From Halosolutus gelatinilyticus (lineage in GTDB: Archaea > Halobacteriota > Halobacteria > Halobacteriales > Natrialbaceae): a stretch of DNA of 64,000 nucleotides. The stretch spans positions 2,480,001-2,544,000 of the forward strand of contig NZ_CP095491.1 in assembly GCF_023028105.1 (NCBI RefSeq), given 5' to 3'. The first letter of the stretch is position 1, and every line of letters begins with the position of its first letter. The notes below the pieces were generated by a model, which worked only from the letters and a program-made list of their open reading frames with translations, did not search any database and had not been told where the DNA came from. This document shows positions 54,739 through 62,825 of the stretch, piece by piece. The translations under genes and the position numbers were made by a program.

Positions 54739-55335
54739 GTGCCCCGATCGAGGTGTCGAACGCGAGTGCTCGAACGGACCGAGACGGGTCGGCTCACCGA
54801 ACTGCTGTACGACGACGAGTCGAACGACGAGGTGCTGGTCTGTGCGGCCCACGGCGGCCGGATCGAACCCGGTACCGCGGAACAGGCGATCGACCTCGCA
54901 GCTCGGCTCCCGAACGCCAGCTGCTGGGCCTGTCTCGGGTACGACGACGTCTGCAGCGAGTTCGACCTCTGGCATCCGCCCTCGTCGGCCGTCTCGCCCG
55001 ACGACTATCCGCTGCTCGGCGAGGTCGCCGATCGCGGCTTCGAGACGGTGATCAGTTTTCACGGACTCGAGGACGATCGCGTCCTCGTCGGCGGGGCGAT
55101 CGACGAGGGGGTCAAGCGACGGGTCGTCGAGCGATTCGCCGGCGCCGTCTCGGACCCCGTCGAGATCGTCGCCGACGGTCCGTACGGCGGCGTCAGCCCG
55201 GCGAACTTCGTCAACTGGCTCGCCGCAAGCGATCGAGGCGGGCTGCAACTCGAGCAGAGCGCTCGCGCTCGGATCCGCGAACCCGACGCCGTTGTCTCCG
55301 CGCTCGAGTCGCTCGTCCGCGAGGATCGACTCTGA
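54739..55335 (+). CDS. Poly-gamma-glutamate hydrolase family protein (DUF867)
   Basis: A 198-residue protein of the phage-derived PGA hydrolase/zinc carboxypeptidase-like family. VLVCAAHGGRIEPGTAEQAI, with zinc-binding His and Glu, and VISFHGLEDDRVLVGGAID, with a second His, match the family. The GTG at 54739 is chosen; a TATA-like AACAGTTATCCC lies about 25-35 bases upstream. An earlier in-frame start (54631) and a later GTG (54766) are possible. Ends tail-to-tail (one-base gap) with the next gene. Confidence 0.75.
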   Translation: MPRSRCRTRVLERTETGRLTELLYDDESNDEVLVCAAHGGRIEPGTAEQAIDLAARLPNASCWACLGYDDVCSEFDLWHPPSSAVSPDDYPLLGEVADRGFETVISFHGLEDDRVLVGGAIDEGVKRRVVERFAGAVSDPVEIVADGPYGGVSPANFVNWLAASDRGGLQLEQSARARIREPDAVVSALESLVREDRL

Positions 55336-55336
55336 C

Positions 55337-56317
55337 TCAGCTCGTCGGGTTCGTCCCCTCCGCTCCGATTCCGAGCGGATCCGTCGCGACGAGGTCCTCG
55401 ACGATCGCCGACCCGACCCGCTCGGCGTTGTCGATCGCCAGCGCGAGGCTCGCCTCGCTCCCGTCGAAGCTCTCTTCGACGGTCTCGCCCGGCGACGACC
55501 GATCGTAGTTGGCGATCGCGCGCACGCTCAGGTAGCGATCGAGCAGGCCGAAGCGTTCGAGGGCGGTCGCCGTCGCGGCGTCTTCCATCTGGGTCGTGGC
55601 GTACGGACCGACGCCGTACTGCTCGCACAGCCACTCGACCTCTCGGGCGTACCGCGGACCGTGCCAGAACTCGTCGCCGCAGACCGTCGTCCCCGTCTCC
55701 ACGGTCGGTCCCGACTCGGGCGCGTCCGGGTACCGCCCCTGGTACTCGCGGGTGGCCGGATCCTCCCGGAGGACGACGTCGCGGCCAGCGGCGATCGCCC
55801 GCTCGACGAGCGACTCGTCGAGGCGCCAGACGTAGTCCCGTGGCCGGTAGTTCAGGAGATCGATCGGGCGATCCCGCTCGCTTTTCCCCTCGGCGATGTC
55901 GGGCGTCTCGCCCTGTCGATCCCACCGGTGCTTCCGGTCCCAGTCGACGATCGCGTCGGCGACGACCACCGATCCGAGTGCTGCCGTCGTCGTCGCGGCG
56001 CCGGCGATCCCCGCGGAGACGACGTACGCCGACTCCAGGTCGATCGCGGGCGCGGCCAGCAGCGCCGTCACCGTCGCGGCCGCGTCGCTCTTGCCGATCC
56101 CGGTCGTCGTGACGGCGATCCCCTCCGCGGTCAGGTACAGCGAGGTCGCCGTCCCCGGGACCGCGACGGCGTCGACGATTTCGCGGCGATCGAGCCAGGG
56201 CTCCAGTTCGTTCAGCGGCGGGTCGTCGACCGCGGGCAGGACGAGCGCCGACGGTCGCACGGGATCGTCCGGGTCGGGAACCCGCGGTTCCGGCGGGGTC
56301 CGATCGCTCGCAGACAT
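55337..56317 (-). CDS. Purine nucleoside permease-family (NUP) phosphorylase-like protein
   Basis: A 326-residue protein similar to the NUP family (PF06516), a branch of nucleoside phosphorylase-like folds. Motifs: VTTTGIGKSDAAATVTALLA, VVSAGIAGAATTTAALGSVV, VDWDRKHRWDRQG, MEDAATATALERFGLLD and VRAIANYDRSSPG. No transmembrane segments are seen, so a soluble nucleosidase/phosphorylase is more likely than a permease. ATG 56317 starts the conserved part; an extension upstream is antisense to SprT. Confidence 0.78.
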   Translation of the reverse strand: MSASDRTPPEPRVPDPDDPVRPSALVLPAVDDPPLNELEPWLDRREIVDAVAVPGTATSLYLTAEGIAVTTTGIGKSDAAATVTALLAAPAIDLESAYVVSAGIAGAATTTAALGSVVVADAIVDWDRKHRWDRQGETPDIAEGKSERDRPIDLLNYRPRDYVWRLDESLVERAIAAGRDVVLREDPATREYQGRYPDAPESGPTVETGTTVCGDEFWHGPRYAREVEWLCEQYGVGPYATTQMEDAATATALERFGLLDRYLSVRAIANYDRSSPGETVEESFDGSEASLALAIDNAERVGSAIVEDLVATDPLGIGAEGTNPTS

Positions 56318-56422
56318 GGTCGAGAGTCGGTTCGGTCGCAGCAAAGAGCCTCCGAAGTCGCGCGAGATCGCACGCCGAACGGGATCGGAACGATTTCGGT
56401 CCCCCTCTCCGTTCGTCCGATC

Positions 56423-56992
56423 GTGACCGACGGCGCGTACACGCTCGAAGACGAGATCGTCGCCCGGGCGCGGATCCACGCCCGCGAGGTCGTCGCCGAG
56501 TGCGACCTCGCCGTCGACCTCGATGCGCTGGCGTGGACGGTCTCCGCTCGGGCCCGTCGTCGCGCGGGGGCGTGCCGCTGGCACCCCGACCGCGAGGCGG
56601 CGACGATCGTCCTTGCCCGCCGGGCCTACGAGGCCTACGACTGGCCGGAGTTCGCGGCGGTCGTCAGGCACGAACTCGTCCACGCCTGGGAGTTCCAGCG
56701 CTTCGGCGACTCCGGCCACGGCCCGCGGTTTCGCGAGCGGGCCGCGGCGCTCGACGCGCCGCGACACTGCCGAACGTTTTCGGAGCCGCGGTACGTCCTC
56801 CGCTGTCGCGACGACGCCTGTGGCTGGCGCGCGAGTCGCCACCGCGCGTCGAAGCCAGTGAAGGCGCCCGATCGATACCGGTGCGGTTCCTGCGGCGGGT
56901 TCTACGAGGTCGAACACGTCGCGAGCGGGCGGACGTGGACGAGCGCGAGCGGCTACGGCGGCGCGAAAGCGGCGCTCGACGACGAGTGGTGA
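56423..56992 (+). CDS. SprT-like zinc metalloprotease
   Basis: A 189-residue protein starting with GTG. The zinc protease motif is VVRHELVHAWEFQRFGDSGH, i.e. HELVH plus downstream His. The C-terminus has a zinc ribbon: VLRCRDDACGWRASRH and YRCGSCGGFYEV. SprT/Spartan relatives cleave DNA-protein crosslinks. Upstream gene nup is divergent with about 105 bases between starts. It is probably a DNA repair protease. Confidence 0.85.
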   Translation: MTDGAYTLEDEIVARARIHAREVVAECDLAVDLDALAWTVSARARRRAGACRWHPDREAATIVLARRAYEAYDWPEFAAVVRHELVHAWEFQRFGDSGHGPRFRERAAALDAPRHCRTFSEPRYVLRCRDDACGWRASRHRASKPVKAPDRYRCGSCGGFYEVEHVASGRTWTSASGYGGAKAALDDEW

Positions 56993-57060
56993 GGACTCGA
57001 TCGTCGGGAAACGAGAGCGTGCGCGGAACACTTATTCGGGCACCGCTTACAGATCACTAT

Positions 57061-57603
57061 ATGGGAATACTCGAGCTCATGCTGGGACAATCGGCGCCGG
57101 GCGACGGGGCCTCGAGCGCGGATTCGTACCTGCTCTCCCGGGAGAACCACGATTTCGTATATCCGGTCGCCGTTCGCCGATCGGAGATCGAGGCGCTCCG
57201 CGGGGCGATCGACGCCGTGGAGACGGCCCCGTCGATCGACGAGAACAGGGAGGAACTGGAGTCGGTTTTCGAGGGGCTGGGCGACGACGCGTCGGTCGAC
57301 CTCGACGCGCTCGTCGATCGGACGGAGACGCCGCGTCGGGCGGTCGAACCGCTGGCCGACGCGTGGGCCGAACAGGTCCCCGAGGGAACGGACATCGGCG
57401 TCGTCTACCTGCCGGTCGGCGCCGACGACGACGTCCGATCGTTCGTCACGCTCTGCAAGCGCCGCGCCGAGTACGAGCACGACCCGTTCGAGCTCCCCGA
57501 TCGGTTCGATGCCGTCGCGGCACTGCTCGCGCGAGTCGACGCGGCCGCGGGCCGCCAGTACCGGGCCGTCGTCCACAGGGATCTCGTCCCGCAAAGAGAG
57601 TGA
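57061..57603 (+). CDS. Conserved haloarchaeal protein, unknown
   Basis: A 180-residue acidic protein with SYLLSRENHDFVYPVAVRRS, DLDALVDRTETPRRAVEPLA and FDAVAALLARVDAAAGRQYR. Predicted alpha/beta, soluble. No catalytic motif or domain identified. A TATA-like ACTTATTC lies about 20-28 bases upstream of ATG 57061. The family appears limited to haloarchaea by its look, though I could not search. Confidence 0.6.
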   Translation: MGILELMLGQSAPGDGASSADSYLLSRENHDFVYPVAVRRSEIEALRGAIDAVETAPSIDENREELESVFEGLGDDASVDLDALVDRTETPRRAVEPLADAWAEQVPEGTDIGVVYLPVGADDDVRSFVTLCKRRAEYEHDPFELPDRFDAVAALLARVDAAAGRQYRAVVHRDLVPQRE

Positions 57604-57615
57604 CGGCGGTCGCGA

Positions 57616-58287
57616 TCAGACGATCTCCGGAAACGCTTCAAGCGACGTCAGTTCGTACGTCGGCTCGTGCTCGGCCGATCGGTCGTACCCGGCGTCGATC
57701 CACGCCGAATCGAGGCCGACCGCGTTCGCGCCGGCGACGTCGGCGTGCAGCGAGTCGCCGACGTGGATCGCCCGATCGGGAACCGCTCCGAGCGTCGAGA
57801 GGGCGTGTTCGAAGGGGGCTGCGTCGGGTTTGGGGAAGATGCCGGCGCTGGGCTCGGTGAACACCCGAACGTCGAAGGCGTCCTCGATGCCGAGCGTCCG
57901 GAGCTTCTTCGTCTGCGTCTCGCGGCCGCCGTTCGTGATGAGGCCGACGCGGCCGCGGTCGCGGGCGTGCTCGAGGGCGGCTTCGGCCCCGGGTCGAAAC
58001 CGGACGGCGGTCGGGTCCTGCAGCTCGAGGTAGTGTGTCGCGAGCGTCGGCGCGATCGCCGGATCGACGCCGTTGCGCGCGGCGACCTCGGTGAAGAGGT
58101 TCTCGTAGAACTCGCGATCGGTTTCGGCCGTCGGCAGCGCCGGCACGGCCGCCCGCAGGTCCGCGGGCGTACAGAACCGGTCGGGCCCGGCCCGATCGAA
58201 CGTTCGCTCGAGGACCGTCTCCGCGTCCTGCGTGGGCTCACACAGGGTGCTGTCGAGGTCGAAACAGATCGCGTCGTACGCGGCCAT
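57616..58287 (-). CDS. HAD-superfamily hydrolase
   Basis: A 223-residue HAD phosphatase-like enzyme. Motif I is AICFDLDSTLCEPT (nucleophile D-L-D), motif II LITNGGRETQTKKLRTLGI, motif IV HVGDSLHADVAGANAVGL. Cap domain C1 helical. Likely a small phosphatase such as pyrophosphatase, phosphoglycolate phosphatase or glucosyl-3-phosphoglycerate phosphatase; no clue decides. Note that in motif I the second position is Leu and the aspartates are both present. Confidence 0.87.
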   Translation of the reverse strand: MAAYDAICFDLDSTLCEPTQDAETVLERTFDRAGPDRFCTPADLRAAVPALPTAETDREFYENLFTEVAARNGVDPAIAPTLATHYLELQDPTAVRFRPGAEAALEHARDRGRVGLITNGGRETQTKKLRTLGIEDAFDVRVFTEPSAGIFPKPDAAPFEHALSTLGAVPDRAIHVGDSLHADVAGANAVGLDSAWIDAGYDRSAEHEPTYELTSLEAFPEIV

Positions 58288-58466
58288 CTGTTCGTGGTAG
58301 TCGGTCGGCCGTGCTCAACCTTTCGAACCGCTCGCCATCGACCGAGCCGCAGACCCGGAGGACGGCGTCGGTCGGATGGCACCAGTCGGTCCCGCCGTTT
58401 CGGCGGATGGTATACGGCCGCTGACGTTTCGATGGACGTTATACGATCGCCGACACTCACCGTGGT

Positions 58467-59273
58467 ATGGACGTCGTCAAGCGAGTACACGTCGTTCCGG
58501 TGGGGTACGAGTTCGATCGAATCCTCGAGCCGATTCGGAATCAGCGAGCCGACCTGGTGTACCTGCTCGAAGACGATAGCGCCGACGGGGCGATGGCGGA
58601 GTACCACGACGAGTTGCGCGCCGAACTCGAGTCGATCGTCCCCGAGGTGCGGACCGTGGGCTGTGACCTGGCGGACGTCTACGCCGTCCTCGGCGAGGTG
58701 ACGACGATCGCCGACGTCCACCCCGACGATCAGGTCTACGTCAACGTCTCTGGGGCGGGAACGATCGCCGCGATCGGCGCGACGATCGCGTGCATGGACG
58801 TCTCGACGAACGCACACGCCTACTACGTCGAACCCGAGCAGTACGTGCACGACGGGACGATCGAACCCGCCTCCGTCGGCGTCGACGAGATCGAAGAGGT
58901 GCCGACCTACCCGATCGATTCGCCGACGCGCGACCAGGTCGCGATCATGGAGTTCCTGTCCGACCCCGCGGCGTGGGAGGGGTTCCACGACGATCGGACG
59001 GCCCCGCCGAAAAAGAAGGATCTCATCGAGTACGCTCGGGACCGCGCCCTCTCCTTTATGGCCGATCGACGCTCGCCCGACGAGCGATCTGGCGAGGACA
59101 AGGGCGCGTTCCGCGTGTTGGATACCCACGTCCTCGAGCCGCTCGCCGACGACGGCTATGTCACGATCGAGTCGGTGGGTCGCCGGCGCGTCGTCGAGCT
59201 GACCGAGCGGGGCGAAAACGCCTACCGGGCGTTCCGACACAAGCTCATCGACGACGCAGGCGAGGCGCGGTAG
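58467..59273 (+). CDS. CARF-like sensor/winged-helix regulator (HFX_2341/DUF6293 type)
   Basis: A 268-residue protein. The N-terminal domain resembles CARF/Rossmann cyclic-nucleotide sensors: KRVHVVPVGYEFDRILEPIR, and QVYVNVSGAGTIAAIGATIA followed by HAYYVEP. The C-terminal winged helix has RVLDTHVLEPLADDGYVTIE and RRRVVELTERGENAYRAFRH. It matches haloarchaeal HFX_2341-type regulators. CARF-HTH proteins usually regulate CRISPR or stress genes; no CRISPR is nearby. Two TATA-like sequences (GTATACGG and GTTATACG) lie upstream, 58408 and 58440. Confidence 0.78.
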   Translation: MDVVKRVHVVPVGYEFDRILEPIRNQRADLVYLLEDDSADGAMAEYHDELRAELESIVPEVRTVGCDLADVYAVLGEVTTIADVHPDDQVYVNVSGAGTIAAIGATIACMDVSTNAHAYYVEPEQYVHDGTIEPASVGVDEIEEVPTYPIDSPTRDQVAIMEFLSDPAAWEGFHDDRTAPPKKKDLIEYARDRALSFMADRRSPDERSGEDKGAFRVLDTHVLEPLADDGYVTIESVGRRRVVELTERGENAYRAFRHKLIDDAGEAR

Positions 59274-59300
59274 AGGAAGGCGGCGACGGGGGACGGCGGC

Positions 59301-59885
59301 TCAGTCCCCGTCGTGGACCAGGGCGTACAGTTTCGTGCCCAGCCGGGCGAACTCGAGGTCGGTCTCGAGTCGCTCGACGTGGTCGCGAAGCGCCGCCGGT
59401 TCGAGCCCCCGGAACTCGCGATCGGTGCGGGAATCGAGGTGGCTGCTCGCGCGAGCGAGCAGGAAGGGCGCAGCGTCAGCGAGGTGCGAACCCGGGAGCT
59501 CGGGGCCAGCGTTGCGGCCGCGCTCGACTGCGGCCAGGACTTCCCGGGCCACGATGAGCGTGCGTCGCAGCGAGCGGATCTCGTCGACGGTCGCGGGCGG
59601 CGTCAGGTAGCGAGCCTGAAGTTCGTGGGCCGCGACGACGCGATCCGGATCGACGTCGAACGCGTCCGCGAGCCGCTCGCGTTCCAGGTCGCCGACGTCG
59701 GCGCGGCGACACGCGAGCCGGACGGCGCCCAGCACGGCCGCCGATCGGCCGTACTGGACCGTCGCGAGCTCGCCCGCGTGGTCGAACACCGCTCGAGCGA
59801 TCTCGGCCACGGAGTCCACCTCGAGTCGGTGGGCGGCGCAGTCGATCGTCAGTTCGGCGTCCATTTCGAGGTGGCGCTGACCCAT
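59301..59885 (-). CDS. Helical protein with cyclin/TFB-like repeat pattern
   Basis: A 194-residue all-helical protein. The segment VQYGRSAAVLGAVRLACRRA and DAFDVDPDRVVAAHELQARY looks like a cyclin repeat as found in TFB/TFIIB, but no zinc ribbon is present. I cannot name a family. It could be a stand-alone cyclin-like factor interacting with the transcription machinery, a weak inference. ATG 59885 or 59864 are possible starts. Divergent with aroB'. Confidence 0.5.
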   Translation of the reverse strand: MGQRHLEMDAELTIDCAAHRLEVDSVAEIARAVFDHAGELATVQYGRSAAVLGAVRLACRRADVGDLERERLADAFDVDPDRVVAAHELQARYLTPPATVDEIRSLRRTLIVAREVLAAVERGRNAGPELPGSHLADAAPFLLARASSHLDSRTDREFRGLEPAALRDHVERLETDLEFARLGTKLYALVHDGD

Positions 59886-60126
59886 ACTCGAACAGTCGGC
59901 CGAACGGATATTATCAATTTCTGAGAAGGTGTTCGAACTATCGTCACTATCGTGAGTGTTGTTACTATTTTATCTACGGTGACGATTGCGGCGATCGTCG
60001 CATCGGCGGATCGGCGATGGTGATCGGACGGGAGGCGGGCGGCGAGGATCGTTCGGGATCGACGATCGGGTCGTCGTTCCTGCGTGATTCGCCACGTTCA
60101 AGCCGATTCCCTTCGACCGTGGAAAT

Positions 60127-61311
60127 ATGACGAGAACTGTCTGGATCAAAGCCGACGACGCCGTCGGCGACTGGGACGACCGCCGGGCGCGGATCACCGC
60201 CGCGCTCGAAGCGGGTGCAGACTGGATACTGGTCGACGAGGGGGACGTTGAGCGCGTCCGCGAACTCGGCGACATCAACGTCGCGGCGTTTCGCACCGAC
60301 GGGGACGTCACGCTGGTCGACGACGCCGAGGGCGACGGCGCCGACCCGGCCACGGCGGCGGATGCGATCGTCGTCGGCAAGGAGGGCGAAGGCGACGGGA
60401 CGGTCGACCTCCCGGAGGATTTCTCCGGCTCCGCGGATCTCTCGACGCTCCGTCGCGACGGTGACCTCGACCGGGGCGCGTACGTGCGCATCCTCGGCAG
60501 GGAGTACGAGACGTTCGCCGAGACGGCCGCCGAGGAGGCGGACCACACGATCGTCGTCGGCGAGGACTGGACGATCATCCCGCTCGAGAACCTGATCGCG
60601 CGGATCGGCGAGGAGACCGATCTCGTTGCAGGCGTAACGAGCGCCGCCGAGGCGAAAACCGCGTTCGAGACCCTCGAGATCGGCGCCGACGCCGTCCTGC
60701 TCGACGCCGACGATCCCGACGAGATCCGGGGGACCGTCGAGGTGCGAGACGAGGCCGAGCGCGAATCGCTCGACCTCGAGTACGCCGAGGTGCTGGCCGT
60801 CGAGCAGGTCGGCAGCGCCGATCGGGTCTGCGTCGATACGGGCACTCTGCTCGAACACGACGAGGGGATGCTCGTCGGCTCGATGGCCCGCGGCCTCGTC
60901 TTCGTCCACGCGGAGACCGCCGAATCGCCGTACGTCGCCTCGCGTCCGTTCCGGGTCAACGCGGGCGCCGTTCACGCCTACGTCCGCACGCCCGACGGCG
61001 GCACGAAGTACCTCTCGGAACTGCAAAGCGGCGACGAGGTCCAGGTCGTCGACACCGCCGGTAACACCCGCGAGGCGATCGTCGGCCGGGTCAAGATCGA
61101 GAAGCGACCGATGTTCCGGGTCGCCTTAGAGGCCGAGGACGGCGATCGGGTCGAGACGCTGCTCCAGAACGCCGAGACGATCAAGGTCGCCACGAGCGAG
61201 GGTCGCACCGCCGTGACCGACCTCGAAGCCGGCGACGAACTCCTGTTGTTCTACGAGGACACGGCCCGCCACTTCGGCGAGGCCGTCGAGGAGAGCATCA
61301 TCGAAAAGTAG
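60127..61311 (+). CDS. 3-Dehydroquinate synthase II
   Basis: A 394-residue archaeal enzyme that deaminates and cyclises ADTH to 3-dehydroquinate, replacing AroB. Motifs: VWIKADDAVGDWDDRRARIT, EAGADWILVDEGDVERVREL, VEQVGSADRVCVDTGTLLEH, and NAGAVHAYVRTPDGGTKYLS, with a beta-rich end. Partner ADTH synthase is at 53.5 kb; AroD, which dehydrates the product, is on the opposite strand at 62.1 kb. An AT-rich stretch (TTACTATTTTATC near 59961-59973) is a likely promoter with a leader of about 125 bases. Confidence 0.93.
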   Translation: MTRTVWIKADDAVGDWDDRRARITAALEAGADWILVDEGDVERVRELGDINVAAFRTDGDVTLVDDAEGDGADPATAADAIVVGKEGEGDGTVDLPEDFSGSADLSTLRRDGDLDRGAYVRILGREYETFAETAAEEADHTIVVGEDWTIIPLENLIARIGEETDLVAGVTSAAEAKTAFETLEIGADAVLLDADDPDEIRGTVEVRDEAERESLDLEYAEVLAVEQVGSADRVCVDTGTLLEHDEGMLVGSMARGLVFVHAETAESPYVASRPFRVNAGAVHAYVRTPDGGTKYLSELQSGDEVQVVDTAGNTREAIVGRVKIEKRPMFRVALEAEDGDRVETLLQNAETIKVATSEGRTAVTDLEAGDELLLFYEDTARHFGEAVEESIIEK

Positions 61312-61357
61312 CCGCCGATCGCGCGGCGGATCGACTGTCGTCTCCGAACCGGGCTCG

Positions 61358-61816
61358 TCACGGCCCTGTCGGACGCTCGGCTTCCGAGTCGGATCCCGGT
61401 TCGAATTCCTCGTCGGCGGGCGGTTCGAGCCGGGTCGTACACCAGTGACAGAACGCCAGTTCCTCGTCGAGTTCCTTTCCGCACTCGGGACAGGTCGGGC
61501 CGTCGGCGGACTGATTCGCCGAACCAGGCGGAAATCCGACCGCGCGAAGGGCGGCGTCGATCGCCGCGAACAGCGCGATAAACGAGAGGACGAACTGGCT
61601 CGTCGTACTGGTCTCCTCGGCCACGACGTCCATCCCGTTGGCGATCGTATCGGCCGCCGCGACCTGTTCTGCGGCCTCGGGCATGAAGATCGCGACCGCG
61701 GTGAAGAATACGCCGGCGAACAGCAGGGCGCGAAGCCACTCCCGGATGAGCGCGTGGCCTGCGCCGGGCATGATCACGGAGAGGATTGCGGCGGCGATCG
61801 CGCGGAGCCACGTCAT
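61358..61816 (-). CDS. Membrane protein with C-terminal zinc ribbon
   Basis: A 152-residue protein. N-terminus has LRAIAAAILSVIMPGAGHAL and LLFAGVFFTAVAIFMPEA, two or three membrane helices; a third is VLSFIALFAAIDAALRAVG. C-terminal zinc ribbon: GPTCPECGKELDEELAFCHW followed by C. This layout is common in small archaeal zinc-ribbon membrane proteins of unknown role. ATG 61816 begins the conserved helix; the longer frame at 61849 adds 11 residues. Convergent with aroB'. Confidence 0.75.
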   Translation of the reverse strand: MTWLRAIAAAILSVIMPGAGHALIREWLRALLFAGVFFTAVAIFMPEAAEQVAAADTIANGMDVVAEETSTTSQFVLSFIALFAAIDAALRAVGFPPGSANQSADGPTCPECGKELDEELAFCHWCTTRLEPPADEEFEPGSDSEAERPTGP

Positions 61817-61937
61817 TGTCGGATGGTCGGTTACCTCCGCCCTTAACATTCCGATTTCTCTTTTTGTTCAATCCGCCGATCGGAACGACGCGCCGATGCG
61901 TAACCGTCGCTCAAGAGTGGCCGGGTTCACAGGTGCA

Positions 61938-61946
61938 GCTTTTTTA
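61938..61946 (+). promoter_or_regulatory. Orphan TATA box near the aroD 3' end
   Basis: TTTTTTATA on the plus strand, 40 bases before an ATG at 61985. The frame from that ATG overlaps aroD antisense by about 236 bases, so a protein is doubtful. GGGTTGAACCC, a small palindrome, lies between. It may promote an antisense RNA to aroD or be part of the divergent promoter of the minus-strand membrane gene. Confidence 0.3.
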
Positions 61947-62057
61947 TAGACCGTCGTCGGCCGGCGGCAAGGGTTGAACCCGATATGTTGACGCGAAAAC
62001 CCGACGACGAGCCGGAACTCGATCGATACACCTGGCGGACCCGTCCGGACTCGGGAC

Positions 62058-62750
62058 TCAGCGGAGGCGGGCGACCAGCTCGGAGAGCGTCGCCAGATCG
62101 TACTGCCCCGGAGCGGTCGCCGTTCCGGGATCGACGGGTGCGTAGCCGATCTTCGAGCCGTACACCGGCGCGACCGCGCGGGTGTGGCTCCCGACCTCGC
62201 CCATCGCCATCGTCGCGACGGCGTCGCCGTGGTGGGTCAACTGTTCCGTCGCCGAGAGCAGCGCGAGGGTATCTGCCGTCGACTCCGCGGTGACGGCTAC
62301 CTTCGCGACGTCGCCGTACTTGCTCGCTTCCGTTAGCGTTCGGACGAGTTCCCGACGTGGCGGCGTCCCTTCGAAGTCGTGGGCCGAGACGACGATCGAG
62401 ACGTCTCGATCCCGGGCGGTTTCGAGGAGGTCGTCCGTGTCGATCCCGTCGTCGAGGATCGCCTCGAGTTCGACGTCGATCGCGTCGACGGCGTCGATCG
62501 CGGTCGCGTCGATCAGCGCGGCGAGTCGCGCCTCGTCGTCGCCGTCGTACTCGCCGCCCTCCCAGTCGGGGCGGTTCGTCGCCAGGATCGGCAGGTCGCC
62601 GTCGTACGCGTGGAGTTCGGCGATCGGATCGCCGGCGAGGTCCATTCGGTACTCGACGGCGTCGGCGTGCTCGCGGGCGACCGGATCGTCGGCGTCCGCG
62701 AGATCGGCGGTCGAGGCGGCGAGAACGAACGAGTCGAAGTCCAGCGGCAT
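62058..62750 (-). CDS. aroD: 3-Dehydroquinate dehydratase, type I
   Basis: A 230-residue class I aldolase-type barrel that dehydrates 3-dehydroquinate to 3-dehydroshikimate. Catalytic residues: Glu in VEYRMDLAGDPI, His in IVVSAHDFEGTPP and Schiff-base Lys in DVAKVAVTAES. Length normal. Works after 3-dehydroquinate synthase II (60.1 kb) and before AroE (2.8 kb). It sits just downstream of tfb on the same strand with 75 bases between. Confidence 0.94.
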   Translation of the reverse strand: MPLDFDSFVLAASTADLADADDPVAREHADAVEYRMDLAGDPIAELHAYDGDLPILATNRPDWEGGEYDGDDEARLAALIDATAIDAVDAIDVELEAILDDGIDTDDLLETARDRDVSIVVSAHDFEGTPPRRELVRTLTEASKYGDVAKVAVTAESTADTLALLSATEQLTHHGDAVATMAMGEVGSHTRAVAPVYGSKIGYAPVDPGTATAPGQYDLATLSELVARLR

Positions 62751-62825
62751 CGTTGTGCGATACTGCGCGCGGCGGCGGAAAAACGGTGTCGTTTCGGCGA
62801 ATTCCGCGATCGGTAGCGGCGGCGA

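Noticed and set aside
61985-62293. A 102-residue plus-strand frame after an orphan TATA box
   Set aside because: Overlaps the aroD gene antisense for most of its length and is Arg/Ser-rich beyond the first 30 residues; kept only as a note on the promoter.
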